64,000 nucleotides of DNA from Durusdinium trenchii (lineage: Eukaryota; Sar; Dinophyceae; Suessiales; Symbiodiniaceae). Position 1 is the first letter of the stretch, and each line of letters opens with the position of its first letter. Both the position numbers and the translations under genes were made by a program. The stretch is taken from contig CAXAMN010008524.1 in NCBI GenBank assembly GCA_963970005.1, positions 162,764-226,763 of the forward strand, written 5' to 3'. The notes under the pieces were generated by a model, which was not told the origin of the DNA, made no database searches, and worked only from the letters and a program-made list of their open reading frames with translations. This document shows positions 57,301 to 64,000 of this stretch, in pieces.

Positions 57301-58636
57301 TTTCTCAGGTCTCGGCGCAGAGTTTTGCATTAATCAGAGAATATGCATGCAAGACAACCAGGATCCAATCCGAGGTATCCTTGAATCGCACCAGCTCCAA
57401 GAGGGTCGCTCGCCGATGCTTCTGCCCTTTCATGCACAGCCCCACGTAGGCCTAGCGAAGGACTTATCAATATCAAAATAATGGAACCATCCATTGGAGG
57501 TCTACCTTTCGTTGCAGCAAGACAGGTCTTTTGATGGTTGTGTTGACTGGGGGATTGGTTGATGCCACCCATGACTTCCAGAGTGCGCCGACATATCATC
57601 AAAAGTTTCGGTGTTGCTACAGGGGTCGGGTAGCGACGCCATGAATGCCTTTGAATATAGGCATATATGTATAGGCTTGCGACCTCGTGATCACAAGGAG
57701 GCGCAAGCCGCAATCGACAATGGCGCAGCAAATCTTCTGAACGCGTCGAAGGGATCTCGATTCGAACAGCCTTTGTTTTGCAGGTCGACTTGAAGAACTT
57801 GCATGATCCTGCAAGGGACAAGAACATGGCTGCTCACGTTGGCTCGCGTCGCAGGAGGCTCGGAGCCACATCGAGGACACCGCGAGATCATCCAGAGGTA
57901 TGGTCGGGCATGAAGGTCCAGGACGCTTGATCGAGACCGGCACCACAGATCGGCCGGAGCTGCTGGCACGGCCGGTCCCATCGCCAAACCTTGGTCTCGC
58001 GACACAGGTTACGGATCCGGACACTGGACTGAAATGAGGTGCGGAGGCCAGTGTCGTGAGCGTTGCAACGCAAGTCGTGGTTTACAGATCACCAAGGATT
58101 ATGGCGGCATGGTTCATCACGATGAACGCGCAGCCGGTTGAAGTGACAGCCGCATGTTCAGTCCGAACGCCGCCGCCAGCCAGGCCTCTCACAACCTGCA
58201 ATTCCTCGCGCTGCCAGGTATGCCCCTCGCCCGACTCAGTCTGAGCGGGAGAGAGCTACATTGAAGTGGATGATCACGCCGATCATGAGACAACTCCATC
58301 GACGATCTCAGGATGTCAGGCAGATGATCTTGAAAAAGGCCACAAGTTGCAAGAGCTGACTGAAGAACAGGTTGAGTGTGAATTTCGTGTTTGATGGACT
58401 GATGGACGTTGTATAGCCGAATGCTGCCTTTTGAGTTCACAGGGCCCTTGAGCTGACCGCGCTATCGCACGATGAGTAGAAAAGCGCATCGGACGACGAA
58501 GTCGGGTGCACTTTCACAACCGTATATATATATATATATCCTTTAGAACTGCTTCGTAGATTGTGAGTGTCCTTGCACAAGGTTCTACCACACCCAGATC
58601 GAGGAGATGCCAATGGACATCGCCGACTTGATTTGA
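29745..58636 (+). CDS. eIF4A: eIF4A, DEAD-box translation initiation factor, 25 inferred exons
   Basis: eIF4A is the ATP-dependent RNA helicase of the cap-binding complex eIF4F and unwinds mRNA 5' leaders in the cytoplasm. Exons: 29745-29804, 29871-29925, 30092-30139, 30437-30485, 30549-30576, 30676-30761, 30859-30923, 31006-31074, 31170-31183, 31263-31298, 31356-31403, 32374-32418, 32930-32979, 33167-33185, 33275-33314, 40232-40266, 40349-40415, 40498-40563, 40940-40965, 41362-41454, 51787-51795, 52669-52698, 52865-52904, 53135-53201, 58582-58636. They sum to 1200 nt, giving 399 residues and TGA, close to the usual ~400. All helicase motifs occur in order: Q motif (FEKPSAIQQ), [36 protein letters not shown]. 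The C-terminus is [17 protein letters not shown]. Donors are 7 GT, 11 GC, 6 GA; all 24 acceptors are AG|G. Exon 1's join and exon 21 are the least certain. Confidence 0.92.
31396..32377 (+). other. eIF4A intron 11 flanked by a 12-base direct repeat
   Basis: GTTTCAAGGACC is present at 31396-31407 across the donor and again at 32366-32377 across the acceptor. The coding sequence (RGFKDQ) needs this sequence only once, so splicing anywhere in the repeat gives the same mRNA. With the AG|G rule the intron is 31404-32373 with a GA donor. The arrangement is that of a target-site duplication carried by an inserted, spliceable element. The interior shows no open frame I recognise. Confidence 0.75.
34264..34556 (+). 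repeat. Polypyrimidine CT microsatellite
   Basis: Almost 300 bases are runs of CCTCT, CTCTCT and CCCCT on the plus strand, ending in (CT)n CACACTCACTC. It lies in eIF4A intron 15 far from either splice site. Open frames on both strands are composition artefacts. Confidence 0.95.
35153..35204. repeat. GC-rich inverted repeat, 13-bp perfect arms
   Basis: Arms GGCCGGCGCCCGG (35153-35165) and CCGGGCGCCGGCC (35192-35204) enclose 26 bases that contain a smaller stem (AGGC/GCCT around TTAC). Related, less perfect versions lie at about 35871-35925 and 37216-37270. It is probably the tip of a small non-autonomous element. Confidence 0.8.
35380..35545 (+). repeat. Short repeats of GGCCTATGTTG
   Basis: The phrase (GG)(G/C)CTATGTTG(G/A)G recurs about ten times at 11-18-base spacing. 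Similar looser copies occur at about 34575-34690 (CTATGTNNCCCATATCTG). No other feature is visible. Confidence 0.75.
35820..37275 (+). repeat. ~116-bp tandem array bounded by GC-rich hairpins (10-N gap inside)
   Basis: From about 36000 to 37060, units containing CTTCGGACAGGCCACAGAG, AGGCCGCAAGAGGCCTGCCG, CCAAAATGCCTAACGTTGCC and CATAAGAAGAGAGGAGGCAG are repeated about nine times with internal deletions. A 10-base N run sits at 36243-36252. Similar GC-rich hairpins lie at both edges, near 35871-35925 and 37216-37270. Long open frames on both strands are repeat products. Confidence 0.88.
37365..37485 (+). repeat. Pyrimidine-rich TTTC/TCTC tract
   Basis: A simple-sequence run of CTTTCTCTC and CCTTTCC type lies within eIF4A intron 15. 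No coding or regulatory signal is evident. Confidence 0.8.
38795..39870 (+). repeat. Diverged duplicated blocks rich in TCTAGACCTC
   Basis: The block at about 38811-39025 (TAGACCTCT repeats, GGATCTCTAG, TCGACTTGGATTTCGTGGCAGG, TTAGGAG(T/C)TTGAAG, CATAAAC) is related to the block at about 39661-39870. Between them, GACTCGTA/CAGCAACTGATCTCAGC phrases also recur. Both blocks end in a degenerate copy of the 42-bp minisatellite core. Confidence 0.65.
40232..41454 (+). CDS. eIF4A: eIF4A exons 16-20 (helicase domain 2 through motif V)
   Basis: Five exons encode [11 protein letters not shown], then [19 protein letters not shown] and [20 protein letters not shown]. Exon 19 (40940-40965, 26 nt) encodes MHADLDQK, where most eIF4A proteins have MHGDMDQK. 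Exon 20 encodes [15 protein letters not shown] and [10 protein letters not shown] with motif V. Donors are GC, GC, GT, GA and GT in that order. The exons keep frame without any indel. Confidence 0.9.
41643..41853 (+). repeat. Copia 5' LTR
   Basis: The repeat begins TGTGAACTTTTTTCTGATGG and ends GTGGTCACGAG. It is followed by TTGGTTACGCGGAGC, where the primer binding site should be, although I cannot match that to a specific tRNA. Confidence 0.93.
41877..43259 (+). pseudogene. Copia gag (one in-frame TGA at 42582)
   Basis: The start ATG at 41877 gives an acidic N-terminus ([13 protein letters not shown]) 23 bases after the LTR. A four-Cys cluster (CLRCGSS...CTRCRGF) follows, then a Pro/Arg-rich stretch. 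After an in-frame TGA (42582-42584) the same frame continues with a helical gag core: [36 protein letters not shown] and [16 protein letters not shown]. The frame ends at TAG 43257, two bases before pol continues in the -1 frame. An intact gag would be about 460 residues. Confidence 0.75.
43259..44260 (+). CDS. Copia zinc knuckle and aspartic protease
   Basis: The N-terminal part is acidic. A zinc knuckle [16 protein letters not shown] (C-x2-C-x4-H-x5-C) lies at about 43495-43545, followed by a basic linker. The probable protease has the active-site-like stretch [10 protein letters not shown] (about 43790), with DTA in place of the retroviral DTG. A run of hydrophobic strands follows, to about 44180. 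Cleavage of the polyprotein is the expected role. The same frame stays open to 45934, but between about 44260 and 45179 the coding-like residues are in the next frame. Confidence 0.65.
44259..45179 (+). CDS. Copia linker region, coding-like in the alternative frame
   Basis: This frame reads [20 protein letters not shown], then a Lys/Ala/Ser-rich linker, then [19 protein letters not shown] and [11 protein letters not shown]. The last is a Cys/His/Trp-containing patch with the look of a small zinc-binding module. It ends in an acidic stretch ([18 protein letters not shown]). The overlapping frame that stays open through the same region is Gly/Arg/Ser-rich without recognisable motifs. I infer that this is the true frame and that two frame changes of opposite sign, near 44255 and 45175, bracket it. 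Confidence 0.5.
   Translation: MHNRILSSQARSTATSSSHLPLHMEQVYDPVLRQRWKHLCRRLHHLARAAVVHVYQAKRLGVLSAKDYKNITDKDETTDDPKNKEKMPQRRAKASTAARSKTASSAAASSSTPAKAYHVKNQTECPHPTFKRRGNRHGSFATCTARMARWKWDGRGWKQHGSSSKLSLPLPSFLTTVDGSIKPPGYTGETFLQLPPPGYEHLQLPLPLQALCPKAAAPMMTSGPMQPVSMVPGTSMATTVAGSLGKTGLPRSRPPSMTSSAAGHMKPSSQMQDCDVASIDLEAPEVEETGSIYSWPPGSESDWWEK
45180..45934 (+). CDS. Cytosine-C5 methyltransferase-like domain inside the copia polyprotein
   Basis: Motif I is [16 protein letters not shown] (about 45257-45304), the Pro-Cys loop is [14 protein letters not shown] (about 45421-45462), and motif VI is [13 protein letters not shown] (about 45582-45620). A C-terminal part with [19 protein letters not shown] and [12 protein letters not shown] follows. 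The frame ends at an in-frame TGA (45932) and then continues into the integrase region. The same three blocks occur in the recombinase retroelement at 20049-20927, but the surrounding residues differ strongly, which suggests separate or very old acquisition. Enzymatic activity is not shown by the sequence. Confidence 0.6.
45938..47438 (+). pseudogene. Copia integrase (frameshift near 46575)
   Basis: The first frame (45938-46579) ends with an HHCC-type zinc region: [18 protein letters not shown], then MVCGSCQ. The core continues in the frame 46560-47438. Catalytic residues visible are the first Asp in [15 protein letters not shown], the second in [13 protein letters not shown] and the Glu in [14 protein letters not shown]. 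This is the D,D-35-E arrangement of copia integrases. The C-terminal part resumes in another frame after about 47395 ([15 protein letters not shown]). It would insert the cDNA into the genome. Confidence 0.82.
47387..48590 (+). CDS. Copia integrase C-terminus and linker before the reverse transcriptase
   Basis: The frame begins with the last integrase strand ([20 protein letters not shown]). A long Pro/Gln/Glu-rich, probably disordered linker follows. It ends in [20 protein letters not shown] and [18 protein letters not shown], the usual lead-in to a copia reverse transcriptase. After about 48575 the frame shifts and the reverse transcriptase continues elsewhere. Confidence 0.6.
48575..50050 (+). 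pseudogene. Copia reverse transcriptase and RNase H (frameshift near 49580)
   Basis: The reverse transcriptase reads [11 protein letters not shown], then the motif A region [31 protein letters not shown], and the catalytic box [12 protein letters not shown] (about 49021-49056), all typical of copia. RNase H starts at [12 protein letters not shown] (about 49492). After a frame change near 49580 it continues with [22 protein letters not shown] and [13 protein letters not shown]. The coding region ends a few bases before the right LTR, with the purine-rich GAAAAGAAAA (about 50036) as the likely polypurine primer site. Confidence 0.88.
50054..50264 (+). repeat. Copia 3' LTR
   Basis: It is identical by eye to the 5' LTR over all 211 positions. 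It is preceded by a purine-rich stretch and followed by A and the candidate duplicated target CATGT. Confidence 0.93.
50286..51749 (+). repeat. ~370-bp direct repeat pair around ~720 bp (50286-50658, 51380-51749)
   Basis: Both copies run from GTGTGTGTGTCAAGCCCTG to AATGTCGAAGTGTG with only a few differences, such as single-base changes and one missing C. The 720 bases between them contain a palindrome near 50955, poly-pyrimidine stretches and no open frame of note. The layout resembles a miniature LTR element or a recent segmental duplication. I do not see matching target-site duplications. Confidence 0.85.
51787..51795 (+). CDS. eIF4A: eIF4A exon 21, candidate 9-nt micro-exon (VSL)
   Basis: Between exon 20 (...DVQQ) and exon 22 (VINYDLPSN...) the family has three more residues, normally VSL. 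The sequence ATCAG|GTGTCTTTG|GCAACT offers exactly these codons with an AG|G acceptor and a GC donor, like most other introns of the gene. It lies between the copia element and exon 22. A by-chance match within 11 kb is unlikely but possible. Without it the frame is still kept, but three conserved residues are lost. Confidence 0.5.
52669..53201 (+). CDS. eIF4A: eIF4A exons 22-24 (motif VI)
   Basis: Exon 22 (52669-52698) encodes [10 protein letters not shown], exon 23 (52865-52904) [14 protein letters not shown] with motif VI, and exon 24 (53135-53201) [20 protein letters not shown] and the next residues. Donors are GC, GT and GC. The Met after PSN replaces the basic residue found in most homologues. 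Frame is kept across all three joins. Confidence 0.9.
53245..53330. repeat. TA-rich simple sequence
   Basis: Runs of TATA, TATACTATAC and ATATATAT lie in the first part of eIF4A intron 24. Similar short TA runs occur at 32610-32632 and 58523-58543. No function is apparent. Confidence 0.8.
53945..54085 (+). repeat. Repeat copy 1 of a pair flanking the copia remnant (copy 2 at 58392-58520)
   Basis: TGATGGACGTTGTATAGCCG, CAGGGCCCTTGAGCTGAC, GCGCTATCGCAC and AGAAAAGCGCATCGGACG are shared, in order and orientation, with the segment ending 60 bases before eIF4A exon 25. The copies differ by substitutions and small indels. They bracket 4.3 kb that contains the old copia remnant, so they could be its diverged LTRs or simply two copies of a dispersed repeat. 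The downstream part of copy 1 (54099-54215) also recurs at 3084-3186. Confidence 0.7.
54290..54560 (+). repeat. Three copies of GAGGGTCAATACATTCTATAA
   Basis: Near-identical phrases occur at about 54292, 54477 and 54533, separated by unrelated AT-rich sequence. The role is unknown. Confidence 0.6.
54838..57260 (+). pseudogene. Decayed copia remnant (gag, zinc knuckle, protease region)
   Basis: Readable pieces include [16 protein letters not shown] sequence followed by [18 protein letters not shown] (about 55290-55350), a gag segment. [20 protein letters not shown] with a Lys/Gly-rich stretch follows (about 55745-55870). A zinc knuckle [10 protein letters not shown] (about 55940-55968) then has TGA at the position where the knuckle normally has Trp. 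A protease-like region (about 56370-56500, [20 protein letters not shown]) comes after. Integrase and reverse transcriptase are not recognisable. Many frameshifts and stops show that it is much older than the copia copy in intron 20. Confidence 0.7.
58392..58520 (+). repeat. Repeat copy 2 (see 53945-54085)
   Basis: It shares the same ordered blocks as copy 1, ends in GTGCACTTTCACA, and is followed by a TA run. It lies directly before the last eIF4A exon. Confidence 0.7.
58582..58636 (+). CDS. eIF4A: eIF4A exon 25 (C-terminus and stop)
   Basis: After CACAAG, the reading [17 protein letters not shown] and TGA is the highly conserved eIF4A C-terminus. The join from exon 24 uses donor AG|GCACG and restores R-F-Y. 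The exon is 5.4 kb from exon 24 because of the repeat-filled intron. Confidence 0.93.
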
Positions 58637-59560
58637 GCACTGAATTCGTCGTTGAGGCAACTCAGATGGTATGTAGCCCCTTTGTTGTTGAAGCGGCAGA
58701 GAGTTCGTTCGTAAAAGCTGCAAGCAGGAGAGGGTCGCACGCATTAGGTCGGAACGGAGTTGCAATGTTGCCTTAAATCTTAGCCCTTTTGGCAAGCCGT
58801 TCCAACAATTCTTTATGTCCTAGCATCTCCTAAGTGTAGAAACTACCAAAAACGGATGAATATGAACGCAAGCACAGTGTGTGGATGTATGTTGCAGATC
58901 TCATAGAATCCAGCAGCTGGGCCCAGGTCGTATTGGTCTGATTATGTATATGTTGGTATATGTTTGGCATTCTTTGGCGAAGAGTGGTCATTCCCGGGAA
59001 TAGAAAATTGAGCAGCCACCATGTATATGTTGGTGGAGCTCAGGCTGTTGCCGAAAGGTAAATGGCTGGAGTCCGTTCCTTACCAAGCAACAGTTGACTC
59101 TCAAAATCTGAGAAACGAGAGAGATTGCCTACACAAGCTGTGACTTCACGATGAAAACCAATTTTTTCGTGTGTTTCTTGCAGTGTAGATTCTGCTCACG
59201 CAGTGATGGGAGTGGTTTCGATTATCCTGTACACTGTAGACAGTTCCTTTGGCGTATGACTGCGAAAAGAGGACTAAAAGAGAGCATTGTGGCATTGAGC
59301 TGCATATCAGCCTATCCCAGGAGTGGCAAAAAGTGGATTCTCCACCACACTTGTGAGACCATCCAGTGTCCAAAGGCTGTCAAGTTGAATACAACGGCCA
59401 CATTTTAGGCACTTGCTAACGCGAACATAAAACTTTGTTGGCGTGTGGATTCATGTCGACTGGATGGACGAGAGCTTTTGGACACGATCGGCAGCAATTT
59501 TGCGTTTTTGCAAGCAGAGCAAATATTGAGTGTATAAAACGATTATGTTTTGGACTTGTT
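58637..59560 (+). other. eIF4A 3' flank, no gene recognised
   Basis: The 3' untranslated region must begin here, but no AATAAA signal stands out near the stop, as is usual in dinoflagellates. The phrase ATGTATATGTTGGT occurs twice (about 58944 and 59020). Nothing else can be named. Confidence 0.4.
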
Positions 59561-59571
59561 TGGCACAGGAC

Positions 59572-59720
59572 CTGTTTTCCTGTTTGATCCCTACAAGCCT
59601 TGTAAAAAGAATGCTCTGCATGCAGCCTTTGTAGATACAGGGATAGGCCACATTCACGGCCAGATTCTGAGCAAGTCGGCAACCCTTCCCGAAGATCTTG
59701 GTGTTCATCAAAGGTTTATC
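59572..59720 (+). CDS. Possible exon of an unidentified gene
   Basis: After an AG|G acceptor (GGCACAG|GACCT) the sequence reads PVFLFDPYKPCKKNALHA, then VDTGIGHIHGQILSKSATLP and EDLGVHQR, ending at a possible GT (CAAAG|GTTTATC). The composition looks like conserved coding sequence, but I do not recognise the family. Other open stretches on this strand (60655-60790, 61480-61768) could be further exons. No chain of exons could be built with confidence. Confidence 0.3.
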
Positions 59721-59739
59721 TTTGGAAATACTCAGTAGG

Positions 59740-62700
59740 CTCATGTAGGAGCTTTCGGGAGCATTTGGAGGCCAGTTTCTGCTCTGAAGTCTCCCTGGAT
59801 AAGGTAGCTGCCTTGCTAAGAAATGCCAACCGCAAGAAGCCAGAATATGGTTGGGGCTGTTGGTTTTTGCATTGTTAAGAAGCCACGCGGTTGACATTGC
59901 GGCTTTCTCTCGATTCGCAGGTTGTTGGCTCATGTATGCTTTGAGGACGTCTGAACGTATTTTGCTCTGTGCCTGTGTGCTTTTGCGGATGTATGGGACC
60001 CTTAAGTAGCCTTTGCAGTTTTGTGAAGAACACTTATAAGTTATAAGCTACAAATAGTAGTGCAGCATGCAACAGAATACACCAAAGAAAGGAAACTGTG
60101 ACAAGTATGTCCTACTACGCCTATGTATCTAGATGTATCTACACCTGATAGACAACCAATAGTTTGGAGCCATTTGAAACTTGGTAAGCTGCTGTCGACA
60201 CATTTGTTTGACAGCACACAGATTTGATGGAGCAGATGCTGCTAAGCCCTTGCTGGACTCGCATGAGGCATGCGTGTAAGCCACCTGCTTTTGCGGGTGC
60301 TTTGTATGTACCCCCTTTGGGATCTCGGTCCATCATTTGGCTGAGATCGGAACGTGCAGCAAGCAATGCTGGAAAATCATTGCAGCGTCCGTTTCAAGCT
60401 TCTCCCATGTTTATATCTCGACAGGTGAAACTAGGTTGTCCGAAACTAAAAACAAAAATTGTCTTCAAGCTGGTTGGTAGGTTACTGTACTGACATGTTT
60501 CCCTCGTGGAAAGTGATTTGTCTCCAGTTTGCTGTACTAGTACGCTGAAAGTTGTTATATGTTGTCATAGAAACTGCCAATGTTGATCTCACCATGAGGC
60601 TATCCTACCTGCTCTCCTTCTCTCAGAAATCAATTGTTCAGCCGAGTCCAATGAATGGTTTGTTCTGTAGATCTTGTAGATCTAGATTTGCTTGCTGCTG
60701 TTCCTGTGTTTGAGCGCTTGGTTGAGGCACTCGTTTGGGGAGAGACGTTGCACTCTTTGATTCTATGCAGTGTTTCACTTTGTGACGTTTTCTGCAGTGC
60801 CCTGAGCGTGGGGAATACCAACTTCCTCATTCCCAAGCGTGCCCTTGACAGAGTCCCAAAGTTCTGGCCATCAACAAACTTCTTGCATTTGCACAAACAT
60901 GCAGCTGCTTTAGAGATGTTCAGCATGTTCTTACACAGAAGCTGTATGGCCTTACACAATGATCTTCGATGAGCCATATCCTCCATAGGCTTGGACAGTG
61001 ATTGGCCGCAAAACTTTCGAGACTTTGGGCAGTTGCATTTCCCTTTTCGCGCATGGCAGTACCAGGTCCAATTGGTCATTTGTTTATAAAGTGTGTTATT
61101 TGATCCAACTACTGTAGGAATCAGTAGATACGTCCAGTGGCCAGAATGCTGCCGGAAATTGAGGTGGAGCTCTTAAGCTGGTTCGTGTTGAAGAAATAGG
61201 ACCAGTCTCTCCAGGGAACCCAACAGCGCGGCCACCAGTGATGGCTTTTTGCTCCACAAGCATTTTCAACAAGTGATCAGAAATGTTTGATCATAGTTTA
61301 GAGCCACATGAGTCCACTTCCAGCCTTGTGTTGCAGAGAGAGCCTGGCTGCGCGCGAGAAAAAAGTCCCAGAAGTCAAAGGAAGAAGGGAAGCCAACAAG
61401 AAACCTAAAAGACAAAGTCCATGCTGCATGCATCCGCATGCCTGCACAAGGGTTTTGCGGTGTTGCATCGATGGCAGGATTGGAACAGTAGCTTCAGCAG
61501 CGTGGCACGAATCCCTGATGCCGCAGACCACGCAGCACTACTCTGGACAGATTTGAAATTGGGTCACGCGGCCTTTTTGAAATTCATTGTGCTTCAGTCA
61601 AGTGGTGGCAATCCGTGTGCGTGTGTATTTGCAGTGCTCCCAGCAGAAAAGAGCTTCAATTTGGACTGTGCTTGCCAGCACCCACAGTTTGCATGGTTTG
61701 TGATGCATGACTTCTGCGATGTTTGGCCCCTGGACTGTGATACAGAACGGTTGGTGTCCATGAAGTAAGCCCATCCAGTCCTAGTAGCAGGGGATAAAGA
61801 CTTCAACTCAGAGGCATGAGCCCAACGATCTCAGACCACAAGCGTATAGGCGCTCTCAGCTAATTCAGAACTCCGGCGCTCCTTCTTCCCATTTCGAGTC
61901 TTGGCTGCAACAAAGACACCGCAATTGCATTACATTAAGATATATAAGCACGTCAACTAGAGTATGGTATACTTCAGGCAGACAAAAGTTTACGCTTGTT
62001 AGCCTTCTTACAAAATACTCTGAGGTCAGCGGCGGATCGAATTGACAAGTCTAATTTTCGTGGCAGGTGTGGGACGGTCAATTATCACACCCTTTTAAAT
62101 TTATAATAATACAAGGCTTTCCGGGGTGACAAATGACCGCCCACACCTTCCCTTGTCTCATGGTGTAGGATTCTAGGGGGATAGGGCTGTCATGATTTTC
62201 AACATCAAGAAGCGCAACTTTCTTCTGGCCAGTGTAATGCTCCACAATTTGTATTGTGAAAGAGCAACCACAGACGAGCATGAAGCAACTCTTGACTTTA
62301 AAACAACCTCAGAAGAAAAAACTTGGAAAACTTATGAAAACTTGAACGTGCAGCAGAACACTTTTTGAGAAGATATAATATAGGGACCACAAAAATAGAA
62401 CAGAACAGTTATATGGAAAGCAAGCAAGCGCGCAAGCAGCTCAAACACAACTTGCGTGTGGCTTCGGAGCTGTGCAGATAAAGGGGTGTGAAAGTGCGAT
62501 CGAAAGCGCATGATTTTGTTTATCTTGCGGGCCGACTCGACCTGGGAGAGTGATTGCGTGGTCACGAGGAATTGGGTGGAATTGGGTTGTGCTCGGATGA
62601 TCTCGGGGAGCGTGGATCTATGTTTCATTGCTGTGTGATTGAAAGATCGGGTATGAGAGGGGGGTGTGATCGAGGGCGTAGGATTGTGAGGTGATTGTTT

Positions 62701-64000
62701 CGAGAGCTGTCTGCTGCCAAAAGCTTGCCCCGCACAGACATAGGCGCGTGCCGAATGTGGTTGAGCCGTATGTGCCAGCACTTGCAAGCACATTACAGTA
62801 TATACTGTAACATTCTGGTTCATTATGTTTCTGAGAAGCCTTGCACATGAGTTTACATTCTACACATGGAAATATTGTTTTTTTGCATGCGGCATGTTCA
62901 AATGTTGTTTTGGACATCAAGCTTTGTCATTCGGGCTGTATAATCCACAGTGCAAGTGGCCGGGGCAAGCAGGAAGAGCCAGACGGTCCTTCTTAGAATG
63001 GAAACAATTTTGTGGTTGGCAGCCCGGTGCGTTTGTGCTACGCAGGAAATCAAGAGCTGGGGGCAGCTAAACCACTTCAGCTCAGATGCTTGCTACTAAG
63101 TCCTTTCTTTGGCTTGGGTGGGGCCAGCAATGGATTGCTTCTGGCAGAGATCGACAACTGCGGGCAAGGGATTTGTTGCATCTTGGGCATGCTTTCAGGT
63201 TTCCCCTCCGAACAGCGGCCCGGAGGCGAACATGCCCAGGCATGCTCTTGCTGTTCTCTCCCTCGTCCCTCCCGGCTTAGAAGCTGTGTTTTTTCTCGAA
63301 GGCCGATTGTTTGGTAATCCTTTTGCTGCCGTAGCTCAGCCCCCAGTGCGATGCAACAAAAGACTTTTTCTGATCAAGCGAGAAACTTGCAGTTGAGAAT
63401 TAAAGTGCTTGATGGAGCAGCAAGGCTTCATATGGCTTCCATGAAGCTAGCCACTAACCACCACTTAGCTGGCTCAACGCCCCCTAGCTCATGACTTGTA
63501 GAATTGACGCCCAGCTCAAAGCAGTTGTGTGCATAGTCCACCTAAGTATCCCAGGAGTGTGGTCACACCCCACTGCATTCAGATAGTTCTCTCCAAATCC
63601 ACAATTTTCTACAACAATCCAGAAAAGTAAGAAAAACACGTGACATTCTGCGTTTCTTGAGCTGTTGTTGGCCCTAACCAGACTGTGTTGTACAGTAAGC
63701 GCATTCCCGGGGCTGTTTTGGCTTGGATCAGGCGCCTTCAGTTAGTTGGCACGAACAAAAGGAGCGAGTTTCACACTGGTAGTGGAGGAGGTTGAGAAGG
63801 GGAACCTCTCTTCCTGATTCACCCAGGACTCGTTGGATCCACATCGAACCCATTGCGTGACACACTGCTTGTACAAAGCAGTGTGGACTCTTGTGCGAAA
63901 CTCCCACTCGAAAAAGCCATTCGGGCTGCCACTGTATGTGTGTGATCCGCTTTTGGTCTTTTGGGGTCCTGACAGTCCACCTCCAACGGAGAAGTGCCGC
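59740..64000. other. Unassigned sequence with scattered exon-like stretches
   Basis: Open stretches such as 61560-61768 (TDLKLGHAAFLKFIVLQSSG, FVMHDFCDVWPLDCDTERL) and 63095-63200 (GLGGASNGLLLAEIDNC) are suggestive but unidentified. Near 63770-63800 the phrase TTTCACACTGGTAGTGGAG repeats one found near 54062. I see no RNA genes or ordered arrays. Confidence 0.3.

Overview
The window reads as nuclear DNA of a dinoflagellate, most likely a Symbiodiniaceae-type alga. Three things point there. A complete eukaryotic translation factor gene (eIF4A) can be spliced only if GC and GA are accepted as 5' splice dinucleotides beside GT, with every acceptor reading AG|G, which is the dinoflagellate pattern. 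A relict of the dinoflagellate spliced leader lies in front of a retroelement. The retroelement families (tyrosine-recombinase elements, GIY-YIG/reverse-transcriptase elements, copia elements with an extra methyltransferase-like domain) fit the same group. Genes are sparse and repeats dominate. There are two assembly gaps (12738-13494 and 36243-36252).

Layout. 1-12 kb: mostly unrecognised DNA with a tRNA-like element, a copia-like scrap, a ~450-bp duplicated block, possible minus-strand membrane-protein exons (about 7.6-9.8 kb) and a minus-strand LINE remnant (11.5-12.15 kb). 12.4-16.0 kb: four unrelated tandem arrays side by side, the last built on a near-palindromic motif. 16.2-23.3 kb: a tyrosine-recombinase retroelement in the order recombinase, zinc-knuckle gag, C5-methyltransferase-like domain, reverse transcriptase, RNase H, broken by a few frameshifts. 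23.8-26.9 kb: a second retroelement with GIY-YIG before the reverse transcriptase. 27-29.6 kb: low-complexity and short repeats.

29.7-58.6 kb: one eIF4A gene of 25 inferred exons. The spliced exons sum to 1200 nt (399 codons plus stop) and carry every DEAD-box motif. Its 24 introns hold most of the remaining sequence: microsatellite and hairpin arrays in intron 15 (6.9 kb), a full-length copia retrotransposon with identical 211-bp LTRs in intron 20 (10.3 kb), and an old copia remnant in intron 24 (5.4 kb). 58.6-64 kb: no identified gene, with a few exon-like segments.

Two unrelated retroelements here each carry a cytosine-methyltransferase-like domain. Together with the intron-buried young copia copy and the mixed GT/GC/GA splicing with micro-exons, these are the most notable content. 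All identifications are by eye from motifs and reading frames; no database search was run.
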